DNA of 64,000 nt from Candidatus Thermodiscus eudorianus (GTDB lineage Archaea > Thermoproteota > Thermoprotei_A > Sulfolobales > Acidilobaceae): positions 354,040 to 418,039 of the forward strand of contig WAOW01000005.1 of the NCBI GenBank assembly GCA_015521085.1, in the 5' to 3' direction. Positions 53,009-61,475 of the stretch are shown here, piece after piece. How positions within the stretch are numbered: the first letter of the stretch is position 1; the number at the start of each line of letters is the position of its first letter. Made by a program: the position numbers and the translations under genes. The notes under the pieces were generated by a model. That model saw only the letters and a list, made by a program, of their open reading frames with translations, did not search any database and was not told the DNA's origin.

Positions 53009-53222
53009 TTCATTGGCACCTGGTTGTCCTCCGGGTTCATACGGTTTATATTTGCTTTACTGTATCTAATACCAGTCGCAATGAACGTAATTAAATACTA
53101 ATTATATAAATCAAAATTATAATATCTTAAATAATTATTAATAAAATAGTGTAAGAAGAGACAAAATTTATAAAATCGGCTTTTGTCATAGTAGATGCGA
53201 TCAATAGGGTGAGAGGCCAGCC
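53009..53222 (+). promoter_or_regulatory. AT-rich divergent promoter region of the glycan cluster
   Basis: About 214 bases, strongly AT-rich. A TATA box TTTATAAAAT (53167-53176) and GGTGAG (53208-53213) precede the TTG at 53223. It probably drives the large plus-strand gene run 53223-58564. No gene is seen. Confidence 0.5.
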
Positions 53223-53654
53223 TTGGGCTCCGTAGATGAAAGTTCCATTAAAGCAATCGCCTTACACTTATTGGAGCCCAAGGTAGTCACTCGCGAGAAA
53301 CTTATATACTATATAAAAAGGGCTAAAAGACTCGGGATCTATTGGAATATTCTAGATCCATTGGAGAGAGCCCTAATTAGAGCAGCAATTCTTACCAATA
53401 TAATTGAGTATCGTGGAAAAACTATCAAAGGCCTACTAGCAAGGCTTATAGCAAAGATAGAGCTACATACCCTTAAGGGGAAGGTGATTATACTCGGATT
53501 ACAGAGGGCACTCTCTAAGCTTTCTAGCTTTACATTTATGGGGTTCTCCCGGCTCTTAAAATGGGCTAGGGAGAAGTTCAGCTATATCTTGTACCTCGGA
53601 CGTAACATGATGGTGGTAGAGCTATACTTCGCTCCATTGAGGGATATCGTTTGA
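53223..53654 (+). CDS. Unknown basic helical protein
   Basis: A protein of 143 residues, basic and mostly helical (KLIYYIKRAKRLGIYWNIL, LERALIRAAILTNIIEYRGK). No membrane helix is certain. It begins the plus-strand run and its stop overlaps the start of the nucleotidyltransferase gene by four bases, so they are coupled. Not recognised; a role in the glycan pathway is only by position. Confidence 0.65.
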   Translation: MGSVDESSIKAIALHLLEPKVVTREKLIYYIKRAKRLGIYWNILDPLERALIRAAILTNIIEYRGKTIKGLLARLIAKIELHTLKGKVIILGLQRALSKLSSFTFMGFSRLLKWAREKFSYILYLGRNMMVVELYFAPLRDIV

Positions 53655-54415
53655 ACGTGTATGAGGTAAAAGCAGTAGTATTAGCTGGTGGTAAGGGAAC
53701 GCGGTTCAGACCCTATACGGAATTGATAGCAAAGCCCATGGTACCTATAGGTTCTAAGGAAAAACCCCTACTAGAACATATACTCTACTGGTTGTCAAGG
53801 AACGGAATAAGAGAATATGTCTTTCTAATAGGATACCGCGGACAACAGATTAAAAACTATTTTGGAAGAGGAGAAAGATGGAACGTGAATATAGACTATA
53901 GTGAAGACTCTGAGAAGTATAGTAATACAGGTGGAGCTTTGATAAATGCTTATAAGAGAGGTCTTCTCAACAAGAGGACGATACTAGTATGGTATGGCGA
54001 TATAATAGCAAATATAGATATCAAAAAACTCTTAGTTAACCACTGGAATACCAAAGCCGACGTGACGCTAGCGCTAGCAAGAAAATATCAGCTGCCAGTC
54101 GGCGTAGCAGAGGTAGACGAAGATGGGAGAGTAATCAAGTTAGTCGAGAAGCCGTGGTATCCGATAAAAGTAACAATAGGAGTCCTCGTATTAGAGACAC
54201 AAGTGCTTAACCGGATAGAGGAGGTCCTCGGTAAGAGTTTTGATATAATGAGCCATTTAATACCATGGATGATAGAGAAAGGCTACAACGTTAGAAGTTA
54301 CATTCACGATGGATTTTGGTATGATGTAGGGAGTATTGAGAGATACGCAAAGCTTGACGGGGCTAAAGTCGAGGAGATGCTTGAGGAGGTATTAGGGGAC
54401 GAGATACCTGCTTGA
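53651..54415 (+). CDS. Sugar-phosphate nucleotidyltransferase
   Basis: A protein of 254 residues of the RmlA/ManC-like family, which makes NDP-sugars from a sugar phosphate and NTP. It has the signature VVLAGGKGTRFRPYTELIAKPMVPIG, the partner motif YSNTGGALINAYKRG, the metal site WYGDI, and VEKPWYP. The sugar and nucleotide cannot be fixed. It starts in a TTGA overlap with the previous gene and is overlapped by the next, so it belongs to the same operon. It probably supplies an activated sugar to the GT-B and GT-C transferases downstream. Confidence 0.9.
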   Translation: MNVYEVKAVVLAGGKGTRFRPYTELIAKPMVPIGSKEKPLLEHILYWLSRNGIREYVFLIGYRGQQIKNYFGRGERWNVNIDYSEDSEKYSNTGGALINAYKRGLLNKRTILVWYGDIIANIDIKKLLVNHWNTKADVTLALARKYQLPVGVAEVDEDGRVIKLVEKPWYPIKVTIGVLVLETQVLNRIEEVLGKSFDIMSHLIPWMIEKGYNVRSYIHDGFWYDVGSIERYAKLDGAKVEEMLEEVLGDEIPA

Positions 54416-55335
54416 TAGCCTGGAGCTTTCGAATAATAGTTCGAAAGAAGCCTGTAACAATTCTCGCACTAGGACTAGCGGTTGTAAGCATAGTTATAAC
54501 AACAATAATTCAGTCGGCAGCCATCATGGAGTCTTCCACTAGGTTAGCAGAGAAACTAGTACCGAAAAAAGAGAAGCTCGTAGTCAAAAAAGACTGTGTA
54601 GGGCGATGCATAGGGCAATGTACAATAATGATAATAACTAAAAATATAACATTTAAAACTACTTTAACTATAGTTCCAGAGAATATAAGTCTGAAGGGGC
54701 TTCCCAAACCAATTAGAAACACAAGCATAGGAGTACGTCTCTCCGAAGAGACAGGAATAGATCGAGGCCAAGTAATAATGGTTCAAATAGCTGGGAAAAA
54801 TTACAATCTAACTATAACTAACAAACACTATACACACAGCCCATTAGATCTGGGTTTGATCACCCAGAGCACCATTCCAGAATGCAATCAAACTCTATTA
54901 ACGATAGAGGAGAAGGGCTTCGAGGCCTACACGCAAGCCTTCTCCAAGCAAGTACGGGAGCTCCTGGCCAAGTGGAGCCTAGCCTCAATGATAGTCCTCG
55001 GACTAGGGTCCTTCGTAGCCTCAATAAAGGCTTACATGGACCTAGCCCCCGAATGGGAAACACTCCACCAGGAGGGAGTCGATAGGAACCTCCTACCCGC
55101 AACCCTATCAATATACTACGCTCTCGCCGTATTCGTAGGATACGCTTGGGGGCAAATAATCACAGACCTGCTAAACGACATCGTAGCAACATTCACCAAC
55201 CTCTATATCCCAAGAGGTCCAGTGGAGATTCTAAGCATGGTATGGCAGGGCCTAGCACCAGCACTTCTAGCCGGGCTAATAACGTTCCTCTATGGGGCAA
55301 CAATTGGCATTCGAAATAGAGTCGATTGCACTTAA
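54412..55335 (+). CDS. FtsX-like ABC transporter permease, first subunit
   Basis: A protein of 307 residues. One N-terminal membrane helix (PVTILALGLAVVSIVITTII) is followed by an extracellular domain of ~150 residues with a Cys pair CVGRCIGQC, then three C-terminal helices (SLASMIVLGLGSFVASIKAY and later). This topology, one helix, large exported domain, three helices, is that of MacB/LolC/FtsX permeases. The TTG start overlaps the previous stop. With the second permease and the ATPase at 57920 it would form a complete LolCDE/MacB-like transporter that uses ATP to move something at the outer face of the membrane. Confidence 0.72.
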   Translation: MIAWSFRIIVRKKPVTILALGLAVVSIVITTIIQSAAIMESSTRLAEKLVPKKEKLVVKKDCVGRCIGQCTIMIITKNITFKTTLTIVPENISLKGLPKPIRNTSIGVRLSEETGIDRGQVIMVQIAGKNYNLTITNKHYTHSPLDLGLITQSTIPECNQTLLTIEEKGFEAYTQAFSKQVRELLAKWSLASMIVLGLGSFVASIKAYMDLAPEWETLHQEGVDRNLLPATLSIYYALAVFVGYAWGQIITDLLNDIVATFTNLYIPRGPVEILSMVWQGLAPALLAGLITFLYGATIGIRNRVDCT

Positions 55336-56443
55336 GATAGTCGGGTGGAGGCTACTCGCCTTGCTCACAATCGGCATCACTGTATACTCTATGGCATCCG
55401 CCTACATAGGAGAGACCCTTACATCAACAATAAACTTCCTACGGGAAGAACCACCGAACCCCAAAGGAACAGCAATATTAAGCGTGTATAGCGGGATCGC
55501 CTCGACTCCCGTAACAGGCCTTTTACCATCAAGTATACTAGGCAATGTAACCCGAGTCACCGGAGTAATAGCGGCATGGGGAGAGACGACTACACCAGCA
55601 CTTCTAAACAACACTCTAGTGATAATAAGAGGACTATCAGAAGAGGCATTTAGGTGGCTAGGCCTAGAGGTAACAGAGGGGGAAATACCCAACGCGACAG
55701 ATTACACTAGCATATTGGTCGGAGAGAGACTAGCAGGCCAGTTAAACCTAGAGCCAGGAGATACAGTGGTTGTAGACGCGGTGTTCTCGAAAAGCCAAGC
55801 AGTATACAAGGTGGAGGGTATAGTTAGGGGACCACCACCATATACCTACGAGGTAATAACATCCCTGCCAGTAGCCCAAGCACTGAGGGGGACCAGAGGC
55901 TATACTGTGATCAGGATAATCTACGACCCAGCCCATCTAAACACAGATGAGCTCGCGCAGGCACTACAAGTAGAACAACTACCCCTTGGAGAGAAAGTAC
56001 TCCTACAACAGGCTATCGTACTACTAAGCAAGGGGTTGCTGAAAGTTACAAACCCCGAGAAACTGCAATCATATTATATCGAGAGGCTGGGGATCCCCTC
56101 CGAATATGTATTCGCCTCGGGGCTTGTGAGCGACTTCCTCCTCCTGAGCCTCACAGTCGTCCTTGGATGGGTGCTTGTGGGCCTGAGGAGGGACCCTCTA
56201 GCAACGCTATACGTAGAGGGGGTCCCTCCCAGGAGACTCAAACAAGCACTCGTAAATGTAACCCTCCCCTTCATCCTCGCGGGGGGATTTGTAGGCCTAC
56301 TGGCTACCAGGTTACTCCCCTCGCCCACCCTACTGGGCTACCCGCTCAAGCCAGACCCATCCCCTCTCTTCCAAGCCCTACACCTAGGAATCGTAGCGGT
56401 GCTCTACACAGTTGCAATCGCGACCTCTGAGATCAAGGACTAG
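55292..56443 (+). CDS. FtsX-like ABC transporter permease, second subunit
   Basis: A protein of 383 residues with the same layout: one N-terminal helix (LLALLTIGITVYSMASAYIG), an exported MacB-like domain (~40-250) with ILVGERLAGQLNLEPGDTVV, and three terminal helices (DFLLLSLTVVLGWVLVGL, VTLPFILAGGFVGLLA and a last one). The first gene overlaps it by 44 bases. The GEP...GDTV phrase is typical of LolC/MacB periplasmic cores. Copies of the GAGGGACCCTC palindrome lie in its 3' part at 56188 and, as a near copy, 56219. Confidence 0.8.
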   Translation: MGQQLAFEIESIALKIVGWRLLALLTIGITVYSMASAYIGETLTSTINFLREEPPNPKGTAILSVYSGIASTPVTGLLPSSILGNVTRVTGVIAAWGETTTPALLNNTLVIIRGLSEEAFRWLGLEVTEGEIPNATDYTSILVGERLAGQLNLEPGDTVVVDAVFSKSQAVYKVEGIVRGPPPYTYEVITSLPVAQALRGTRGYTVIRIIYDPAHLNTDELAQALQVEQLPLGEKVLLQQAIVLLSKGLLKVTNPEKLQSYYIERLGIPSEYVFASGLVSDFLLLSLTVVLGWVLVGLRRDPLATLYVEGVPPRRLKQALVNVTLPFILAGGFVGLLATRLLPSPTLLGYPLKPDPSPLFQALHLGIVAVLYTVAIATSEIKD

Positions 56444-56447
56444 CATA

Positions 56448-57944
56448 ATGGCCCTCATAACCATCACAATAGCACTAAGCCTCCGCCTCACACCCCTATA
56501 CATAACCCAGATGCCCTACGACTGCGACAGCTGGTACATACACTACGACATAAACAAGCTCCGAGAAGACCCAACAAGACACCTACTATCAGACCCAGTC
56601 TACGACGGATACAACAACTACTGGCCAGGAAGCATAATCACACCATACACAATAACACTAGTAACAGGCCGGGAAACACTCCAAGCAACCCACCTAATAG
56701 GACCAGCCCTCGACGGCCTAGCAACAATCCCCCTCTACGCGCTAGCCCAGAAACTAAACAAAAAACAAGCATGGACCGCCGCCCTAATAGTGGCCAGCGC
56801 GCCAAGCATGATAGGGATAGGCCTAGGACTAGTAAAGGAAACAATAGCAAGACCACTCCTCTACACAACACTACTCGCAGCGACAAACAACCAAGCCCCC
56901 CTACTAATCCCCCTAAGCCTAGGACTAGCCATAACCCACCACCTGACAAGCACAATAGCCACAACAATACTAGCCATCACACCGATAATGGCATGGCTAC
57001 TCCAAACCAGCACAGGAACAAAAATAGAGAAGACCTCGTGGAAACCTGCAGTCATTCTAGCAATAGCCACGATAGCATGGCTAACACTAGCACCCCCAAG
57101 CAACTGGAGAACCATATTCAAACTCATAGACCCAATACAACTCACACTCTACATCATGGCACTCATAACACTGGCACCACTAGCAACAACACTCATCGGA
57201 GAAAAACCAGGGTTCAAGAGCACATGGCTCCCCACAATAACACTCTACACGATACTAGCAATAACCGCCTACAAAGGACTATCCCCAGGAATACAAGAAC
57301 AAGGCCCCACACTAGCACTCTACCTAACACCAGCAGCCCTATTAGCGCCGCTAATCGCGAGGGCACACGCAAACCTACGCCACAAACCATGGCAAAAACA
57401 GAACCCACTACCATACGCATACTCCTACACGCTAGCAGGAATAACAGCATACCTAGCACTAGCAGGAACACCACTAGGCCAATCACCAATCGGAAGAGTG
57501 GGAAACCTACTCATACCAGGACTAGCCCTACTCTACCTATACTCAAACACAAGAACCCTAAACCCCAAGGCGGTAGCAGTAGCCATAGCAGGAATACTAT
57601 ACATACAGCTACTCCTAACAGGCCACGATCCAATAGCTTACGACTTACCATACCACAACTACGAACAACAAACAATTCAATACCTAAAACAAAACAACAT
57701 AACCAAGATAACAGGAGACGCTAAAATAAGAGACCTAGCGTACTACTACCAGGTGAAAACGATATTACCAATAGTTAAAAATAAGCAAAATCTAATAGTA
57801 ATATATAGAGAAAATCTTAGATACGGATATAAACTAAACTCAAACATACACACAAACAATATAAAACAAATAAAACAAACATTATATAAAGAAGATATAA
57901 TATATACGACAGGGAAGACATGGATACTCCAATACTCAAACTAG
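56448..57944 (+). CDS. Membrane GT-C-like glycosyltransferase
   Basis: A protein of about 498 residues with roughly 12 membrane helices and an acidic first loop (QMPYDCDSWYIHYDINKL) after helix 1, as in STT3/AglB-like and other lipid-sugar-dependent GT-C enzymes. The soluble C-terminal part is only ~90 residues and lacks the WWDYG motif of AglB, so it is probably not the oligosaccharyltransferase itself. The coding strand is extremely rich in A and C. I prefer the ATG at 56448, just after the previous stop, to the TTG at 56412. It sits between permease and ATPase genes of the transporter. Confidence 0.7.
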   Translation: MALITITIALSLRLTPLYITQMPYDCDSWYIHYDINKLREDPTRHLLSDPVYDGYNNYWPGSIITPYTITLVTGRETLQATHLIGPALDGLATIPLYALAQKLNKKQAWTAALIVASAPSMIGIGLGLVKETIARPLLYTTLLAATNNQAPLLIPLSLGLAITHHLTSTIATTILAITPIMAWLLQTSTGTKIEKTSWKPAVILAIATIAWLTLAPPSNWRTIFKLIDPIQLTLYIMALITLAPLATTLIGEKPGFKSTWLPTITLYTILAITAYKGLSPGIQEQGPTLALYLTPAALLAPLIARAHANLRHKPWQKQNPLPYAYSYTLAGITAYLALAGTPLGQSPIGRVGNLLIPGLALLYLYSNTRTLNPKAVAVAIAGILYIQLLLTGHDPIAYDLPYHNYEQQTIQYLKQNNITKITGDAKIRDLAYYYQVKTILPIVKNKQNLIVIYRENLRYGYKLNSNIHTNNIKQIKQTLYKEDIIYTTGKTWILQYSN

Positions 57945-58564
57945 AAAATATAACAATCAAAAAAGGACCAGAAATAATACTAGAGAACATAAACCTAGCA
58001 TTTAAGCCAGGGGATTACGCTTGCATATATGGAAGAAGTGGATCGGGAAAAACAAGTCTCCTACGAGTGATGGCGTTACTCGAAAAACCATATGAGGGAA
58101 AACTAGAGATAAACGGGGAAACAATAAACTGGAATAACCAAGAACAATTAATCCGCCACAGACGATATACTATAGGCTACATACCCCAACACAATAATCT
58201 TATACCTCAACTAACAGTAGAGGAAAACATACTACTTCCCATAATAATAAATCGAACTCTAACCCAGCAGATAATAAATATATTTAAAACAATAGTTAAA
58301 AAACTAGAAATAGAGAACCTCCTAGACCGCTATCCTCGTCAGTTAAGCGGAGGACAGCAAAGACGAGCAATAATAGCAAGAGCGTTGATAAAAAAACCGG
58401 AGATAATCCTAGCAGACGAACCGCTAGCAGGGTTAGACGAAGATCTTGCAAAGAAGATCATACAATTATTTAAACAATATATAAATGATGAAAGTATAGT
58501 TGTTCATGCAACACCAGATACTTCGATAAAAGCGCCGTGTACGCATACTTACATAATAAAATGA
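57920..58564 (+). CDS. ABC transporter ATPase (LolD/MacB type)
   Basis: A protein of 214 residues with Walker A IYGRSGSGKTSLLRV, the Q-loop YIPQHNNLIPQLTVEENI, the signature QLSGGQQRRAIIARAL, Walker B EIILADEPLAGLDEDLAKK, and the His switch VVHATPD. The length and Q-loop context are those of LolD/FtsE-type subunits that pair with FtsX-like permeases. It should energise the two permeases at 54412 and 55292. The start overlaps the GT-C gene by 25 bases. From about here the sequence turns AT-rich. Confidence 0.9.
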   Translation: MDTPILKLENITIKKGPEIILENINLAFKPGDYACIYGRSGSGKTSLLRVMALLEKPYEGKLEINGETINWNNQEQLIRHRRYTIGYIPQHNNLIPQLTVEENILLPIIINRTLTQQIINIFKTIVKKLEIENLLDRYPRQLSGGQQRRAIIARALIKKPEIILADEPLAGLDEDLAKKIIQLFKQYINDESIVVHATPDTSIKAPCTHTYIIK

Positions 58565-58573
58565 TTTGTTGTT

Positions 58574-59245
58574 ATGATATCTAAAAATATAATAATATTA
58601 ACAGGTGCTGATGGTAGCGGTAAAACAACTACACTTAAGTATATTATACTTAAAATAAAATCTAAAAAATATAGTAAATATAGGATTTTATGGGTTAAAA
58701 GCTTGCATACTATTGCATTTATAATATTTATTTTAATAAATAAATTAGTATATAAAAATAGATTTAATAAACTGATTTATCAAGAATGGATGAAAAAGCT
58801 AGGAGCAACTTGGGCGATAATTGAGTTGTTAGGTATTTTACCTTATTTAATATTAATTAAAGTTTTAAATAAAAGTTTTAAAGGTATAATTATATTTGAT
58901 AGATATATCATAGACTTCTATATAACGGTATCGTTAAGAACAAACAAAATATTATATATTATTTTACATTTACTTATAATATATAATATTGATTTACTGC
59001 GTCGAAGTATTATTATATATCACAAGATATCTCATAATAACTATAAAAGATATTTAGCTAGAAAAATGCAAGCAATTGATTTCGACATCGGAACATACAA
59101 AAAAATGATAATTCTATATGATATTATTATTAAAATACTAAAGAAATATTATAATTTAAATATAGTGACGGTAAATACATTATTGCCAAGAGACGAAGTT
59201 AACAAAACTATTTTTAATTATCTAAATGAAAATGAATATTTGTAA
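58574..59245 (+). CDS. Thymidylate-kinase-like P-loop protein
   Basis: A protein of 223 residues that opens with a P-loop IIILTGADGSGKTTTLKYI and has the middle DRYIIDFYITVSLR, as in the thymidylate-kinase family. The rest is more divergent, with hydrophobic stretches. Members of this divergent group often occur in polysaccharide clusters with GT genes and NTP-transferase-like proteins, so it is probably not the housekeeping Tmk. The very AT-rich codons (ATA, TTA, AAA) differ strongly from those of genes before 57 kb. Its end overlaps the next gene by 20 bases. Confidence 0.7.
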   Translation: MISKNIIILTGADGSGKTTTLKYIILKIKSKKYSKYRILWVKSLHTIAFIIFILINKLVYKNRFNKLIYQEWMKKLGATWAIIELLGILPYLILIKVLNKSFKGIIIFDRYIIDFYITVSLRTNKILYIILHLLIIYNIDLLRRSIIIYHKISHNNYKRYLARKMQAIDFDIGTYKKMIILYDIIIKILKKYYNLNIVTVNTLLPRDEVNKTIFNYLNENEYL

Positions 59246-60176
59246 AGAGTTTACAAAAGAAATTATCACTGCGTATCTCACGAAGAGAGACGCAATAACC
59301 ACTAGCACTAGCTATATATATGAGTATATGAGACTTGGCATAAAAAACAGAATACTATTATATACATTATATTTATATAGAAATACATTACCACCCGATT
59401 TATATAAGCTTTATAAATCACTGTTAAAGAAATATCAAATGTATAAAAATGCATTAATAAAAATATCTAATTTATTAAATAAATATCGAATAAAATATGC
59501 TATAATTAAATCAATAAGACCATATCCCGTCACAACGGTGGACATTGATATTTTACTATTTCTTGACTATGATGATTTAATTGAATTGAATAGAATTTTA
59601 ACAGAAAGCGGCTATAGGTTCTTTGCATCTGGACCTCAATCAATAACTTATCTGGATCCAAATAATGACATAAGTATTGACTTCTATATTAATCATGTGA
59701 CTTCTTCGCGTATAGTATATCTTAATGGTAAAATAGCTGAAAAATATATAAATAAAATCAATTATTTAAATAATACCATGTATACATTAGATCCATGTCT
59801 TGAAGTATCATTGGTTGCAGGTCATAGTGTCTATAAAGAGCAAATGGTTACACTATCAGATATTTTAATTACTATAGATAGAATGAAAAAATGCAAAGAC
59901 GCAACTGTAGGGTTGACGAAAGCAGCGAACATGACGTATAATAGTTATCCTATTTCATATATTTTATCTATAATTTATAAATTTATTAATAAAGAATATT
60001 TATGTCTTCCAATTAAATTATCTGTAGGTGATATTATCAGAGCATTTTATAATAAAATTAACGATAAATGTTTTCTAAAGAGTCTTCTGTGGCAAACTAT
60101 TTATCTAACTAACTATAATAGATTAAAAACTTTTATATTATATCTTAGAGAGCATGCCTTCAGAGAGACTTATTAA
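59226..60176 (+). CDS. Nucleotidyltransferase-like protein of glycan cluster
   Basis: A protein of 316 residues that resembles the uncharacterised NTP_transf_5 group. It has a helical N-terminal part, then YAIIKSIRPYPVTTVDIDIL (the acidic DxD strand), SGYRFFASGP, SIDFYINH, and a later helical region. Such proteins sit in surface-polysaccharide loci next to P-loop kinases like the gene before it. The reaction is unknown. It is AT-rich like its neighbours. The ATG at 59226 is used; 59232 is a close alternative. Confidence 0.65.
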   Translation: MKMNICKEFTKEIITAYLTKRDAITTSTSYIYEYMRLGIKNRILLYTLYLYRNTLPPDLYKLYKSLLKKYQMYKNALIKISNLLNKYRIKYAIIKSIRPYPVTTVDIDILLFLDYDDLIELNRILTESGYRFFASGPQSITYLDPNNDISIDFYINHVTSSRIVYLNGKIAEKYINKINYLNNTMYTLDPCLEVSLVAGHSVYKEQMVTLSDILITIDRMKKCKDATVGLTKAANMTYNSYPISYILSIIYKFINKEYLCLPIKLSVGDIIRAFYNKINDKCFLKSLLWQTIYLTNYNRLKTFILYLREHAFRETY

Positions 60177-60280
60177 TTATTTAAAAATAAAAATTTAAAT
60201 TAAATATGATGTTAGTTATTACTGTGAAACAAACTGGAAACGAATCCAGAGTCTTGTATAGAGCAGATTAATGATTAACA
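60177..60280. other. Short AT-rich spacer with possible promoter
   Basis: Runs of A and T (60177-60210) followed by GC-richer sequence before the next ATG. It may hold a terminator for the preceding operon and a promoter for the GT-B gene. No gene is seen. Confidence 0.35.
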
Positions 60281-61381
60281 ATGCGTAGTGCATACATACT
60301 AGCTCGCGGCTTACATCCTCCGTGGGCAACTGGAAACGCGGTGTACTCTTTAAGCGTCCTAAACACCATACTAAAAAGTAAAATTTATAAAGAAATATTT
60401 TTAATAATTCAAACAGATAAACATAGGATAGTTAAAGCTCAAAAAGAAGAGTTACGTAAATTTTTCGATTTTATAGATAAAAATAAATTAAATTTATATT
60501 TTGTAAATTCAAAATTTGAAGCAATAAGAGTATTAGCAGGGCTATTGCGTTCAAACGCTGACATCCATTTATTGATAGATAGAATACCATTATTTCCCAC
60601 ATTATATAATAATAGAATATATAAATATATGTATGTTGCATCGGTTTTAGATAAATTTAATAATTTCATAAAATTATATAAATTATATTTAAGTAATAAA
60701 AAATATCGATTAGTCTTTTCCTCTCCCTGGCTTAAGTCGTTTTATAGGATGGAAAAACAATCATTAGTACTACCCCCCTCTAACTTGTTCACTAGTGAAC
60801 GCGTCAAGGATAACAGACTTATTAGAGAAACAATTAACATTAACGATGAATATATGCTGTATATGGGATGGCTAAGACCAGAAAGATTTCCCATACACCC
60901 CTTCATATTACTGGCAAAGAGGACAGGGATTCCGCTTCTCATAATTGGTAGATGGACGGAAAATATATATAAAGAAAAAGAATATATGAAGTTCATTCAA
61001 AAAATAATTAATAGATACAAATTAAACAATCTTGTTTATGTTCTCAGGCGAGAGCTAAGTGTTCCAGAGAAGCTTTCAGTTATAAAGGGATCTAAGGTGG
61101 TATTGTACCCATTTATAACTGATAAAATTAATCCTCCAGTCGTAGACCCACCTCTTCTAGTTATCGAATCTCTCTTGCTGAACAAGCCAGTTATTACAAC
61201 CCCAATATATTCGTTGCCATGGATTCGTTCATTCTGCAGTAAATTAATTATTATTCCTTTTGACTATGATTCGCTAACGCTTAGTAAATACATATATAAC
61301 ATGGATGGAATTAACAGCAAATGTCTTATAAAAGATGTTTTTAAATTATATGAACAAAAATTTATAAATTTATTATATTAA
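60281..61381 (+). CDS. GT-B glycosyltransferase (GT4-like)
   Basis: A protein of 366 residues. The N-domain begins ILARGLHPPWATGNAVYSL. The C-domain has MLYMGWLRPERFPIHPFIL, the retaining-GT signature region PPVVDPPLLVIESLLLNKPV (a conserved Glu after the hydrophobic pair), and ITTPIYSLPWI. It should transfer a sugar from a nucleotide-sugar to a lipid-linked glycan on the inner face of the membrane. Its AT-rich codons match its neighbours. It begins after a 104-base spacer and is not overlapped with the previous gene. Confidence 0.8.
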   Translation: MRSAYILARGLHPPWATGNAVYSLSVLNTILKSKIYKEIFLIIQTDKHRIVKAQKEELRKFFDFIDKNKLNLYFVNSKFEAIRVLAGLLRSNADIHLLIDRIPLFPTLYNNRIYKYMYVASVLDKFNNFIKLYKLYLSNKKYRLVFSSPWLKSFYRMEKQSLVLPPSNLFTSERVKDNRLIRETININDEYMLYMGWLRPERFPIHPFILLAKRTGIPLLIIGRWTENIYKEKEYMKFIQKIINRYKLNNLVYVLRRELSVPEKLSVIKGSKVVLYPFITDKINPPVVDPPLLVIESLLLNKPVITTPIYSLPWIRSFCSKLIIIPFDYDSLTLSKYIYNMDGINSKCLIKDVFKLYEQKFINLLY

Positions 61382-61475
61382 AATAATAAGTTCTTTAATA
61401 TGTACGCGCCGTGCTAGGCAAACCGCTAGCTAACGCACCTCAAGGATAATTAAACTATAAAAGTTCCTAGAACGA
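61382..61475. other. Promoter spacer of the glycosidase-like gene
   Basis: A TATA-like AACTATAAAAG (61454-61464) lies 12-20 bases before the ATG at 61476, which fits better with the ATG at 61497. An inverted repeat-like GCTAGGC...GCTAGCTAACGC is visible. Confidence 0.35.

Noticed and set aside
56771..57724. 317-codon plus-strand frame rich in Thr/Asn/His inside the GT-C gene
   Set aside because: Low-complexity shadow of the A+C-rich membrane-protein gene; no start signal.
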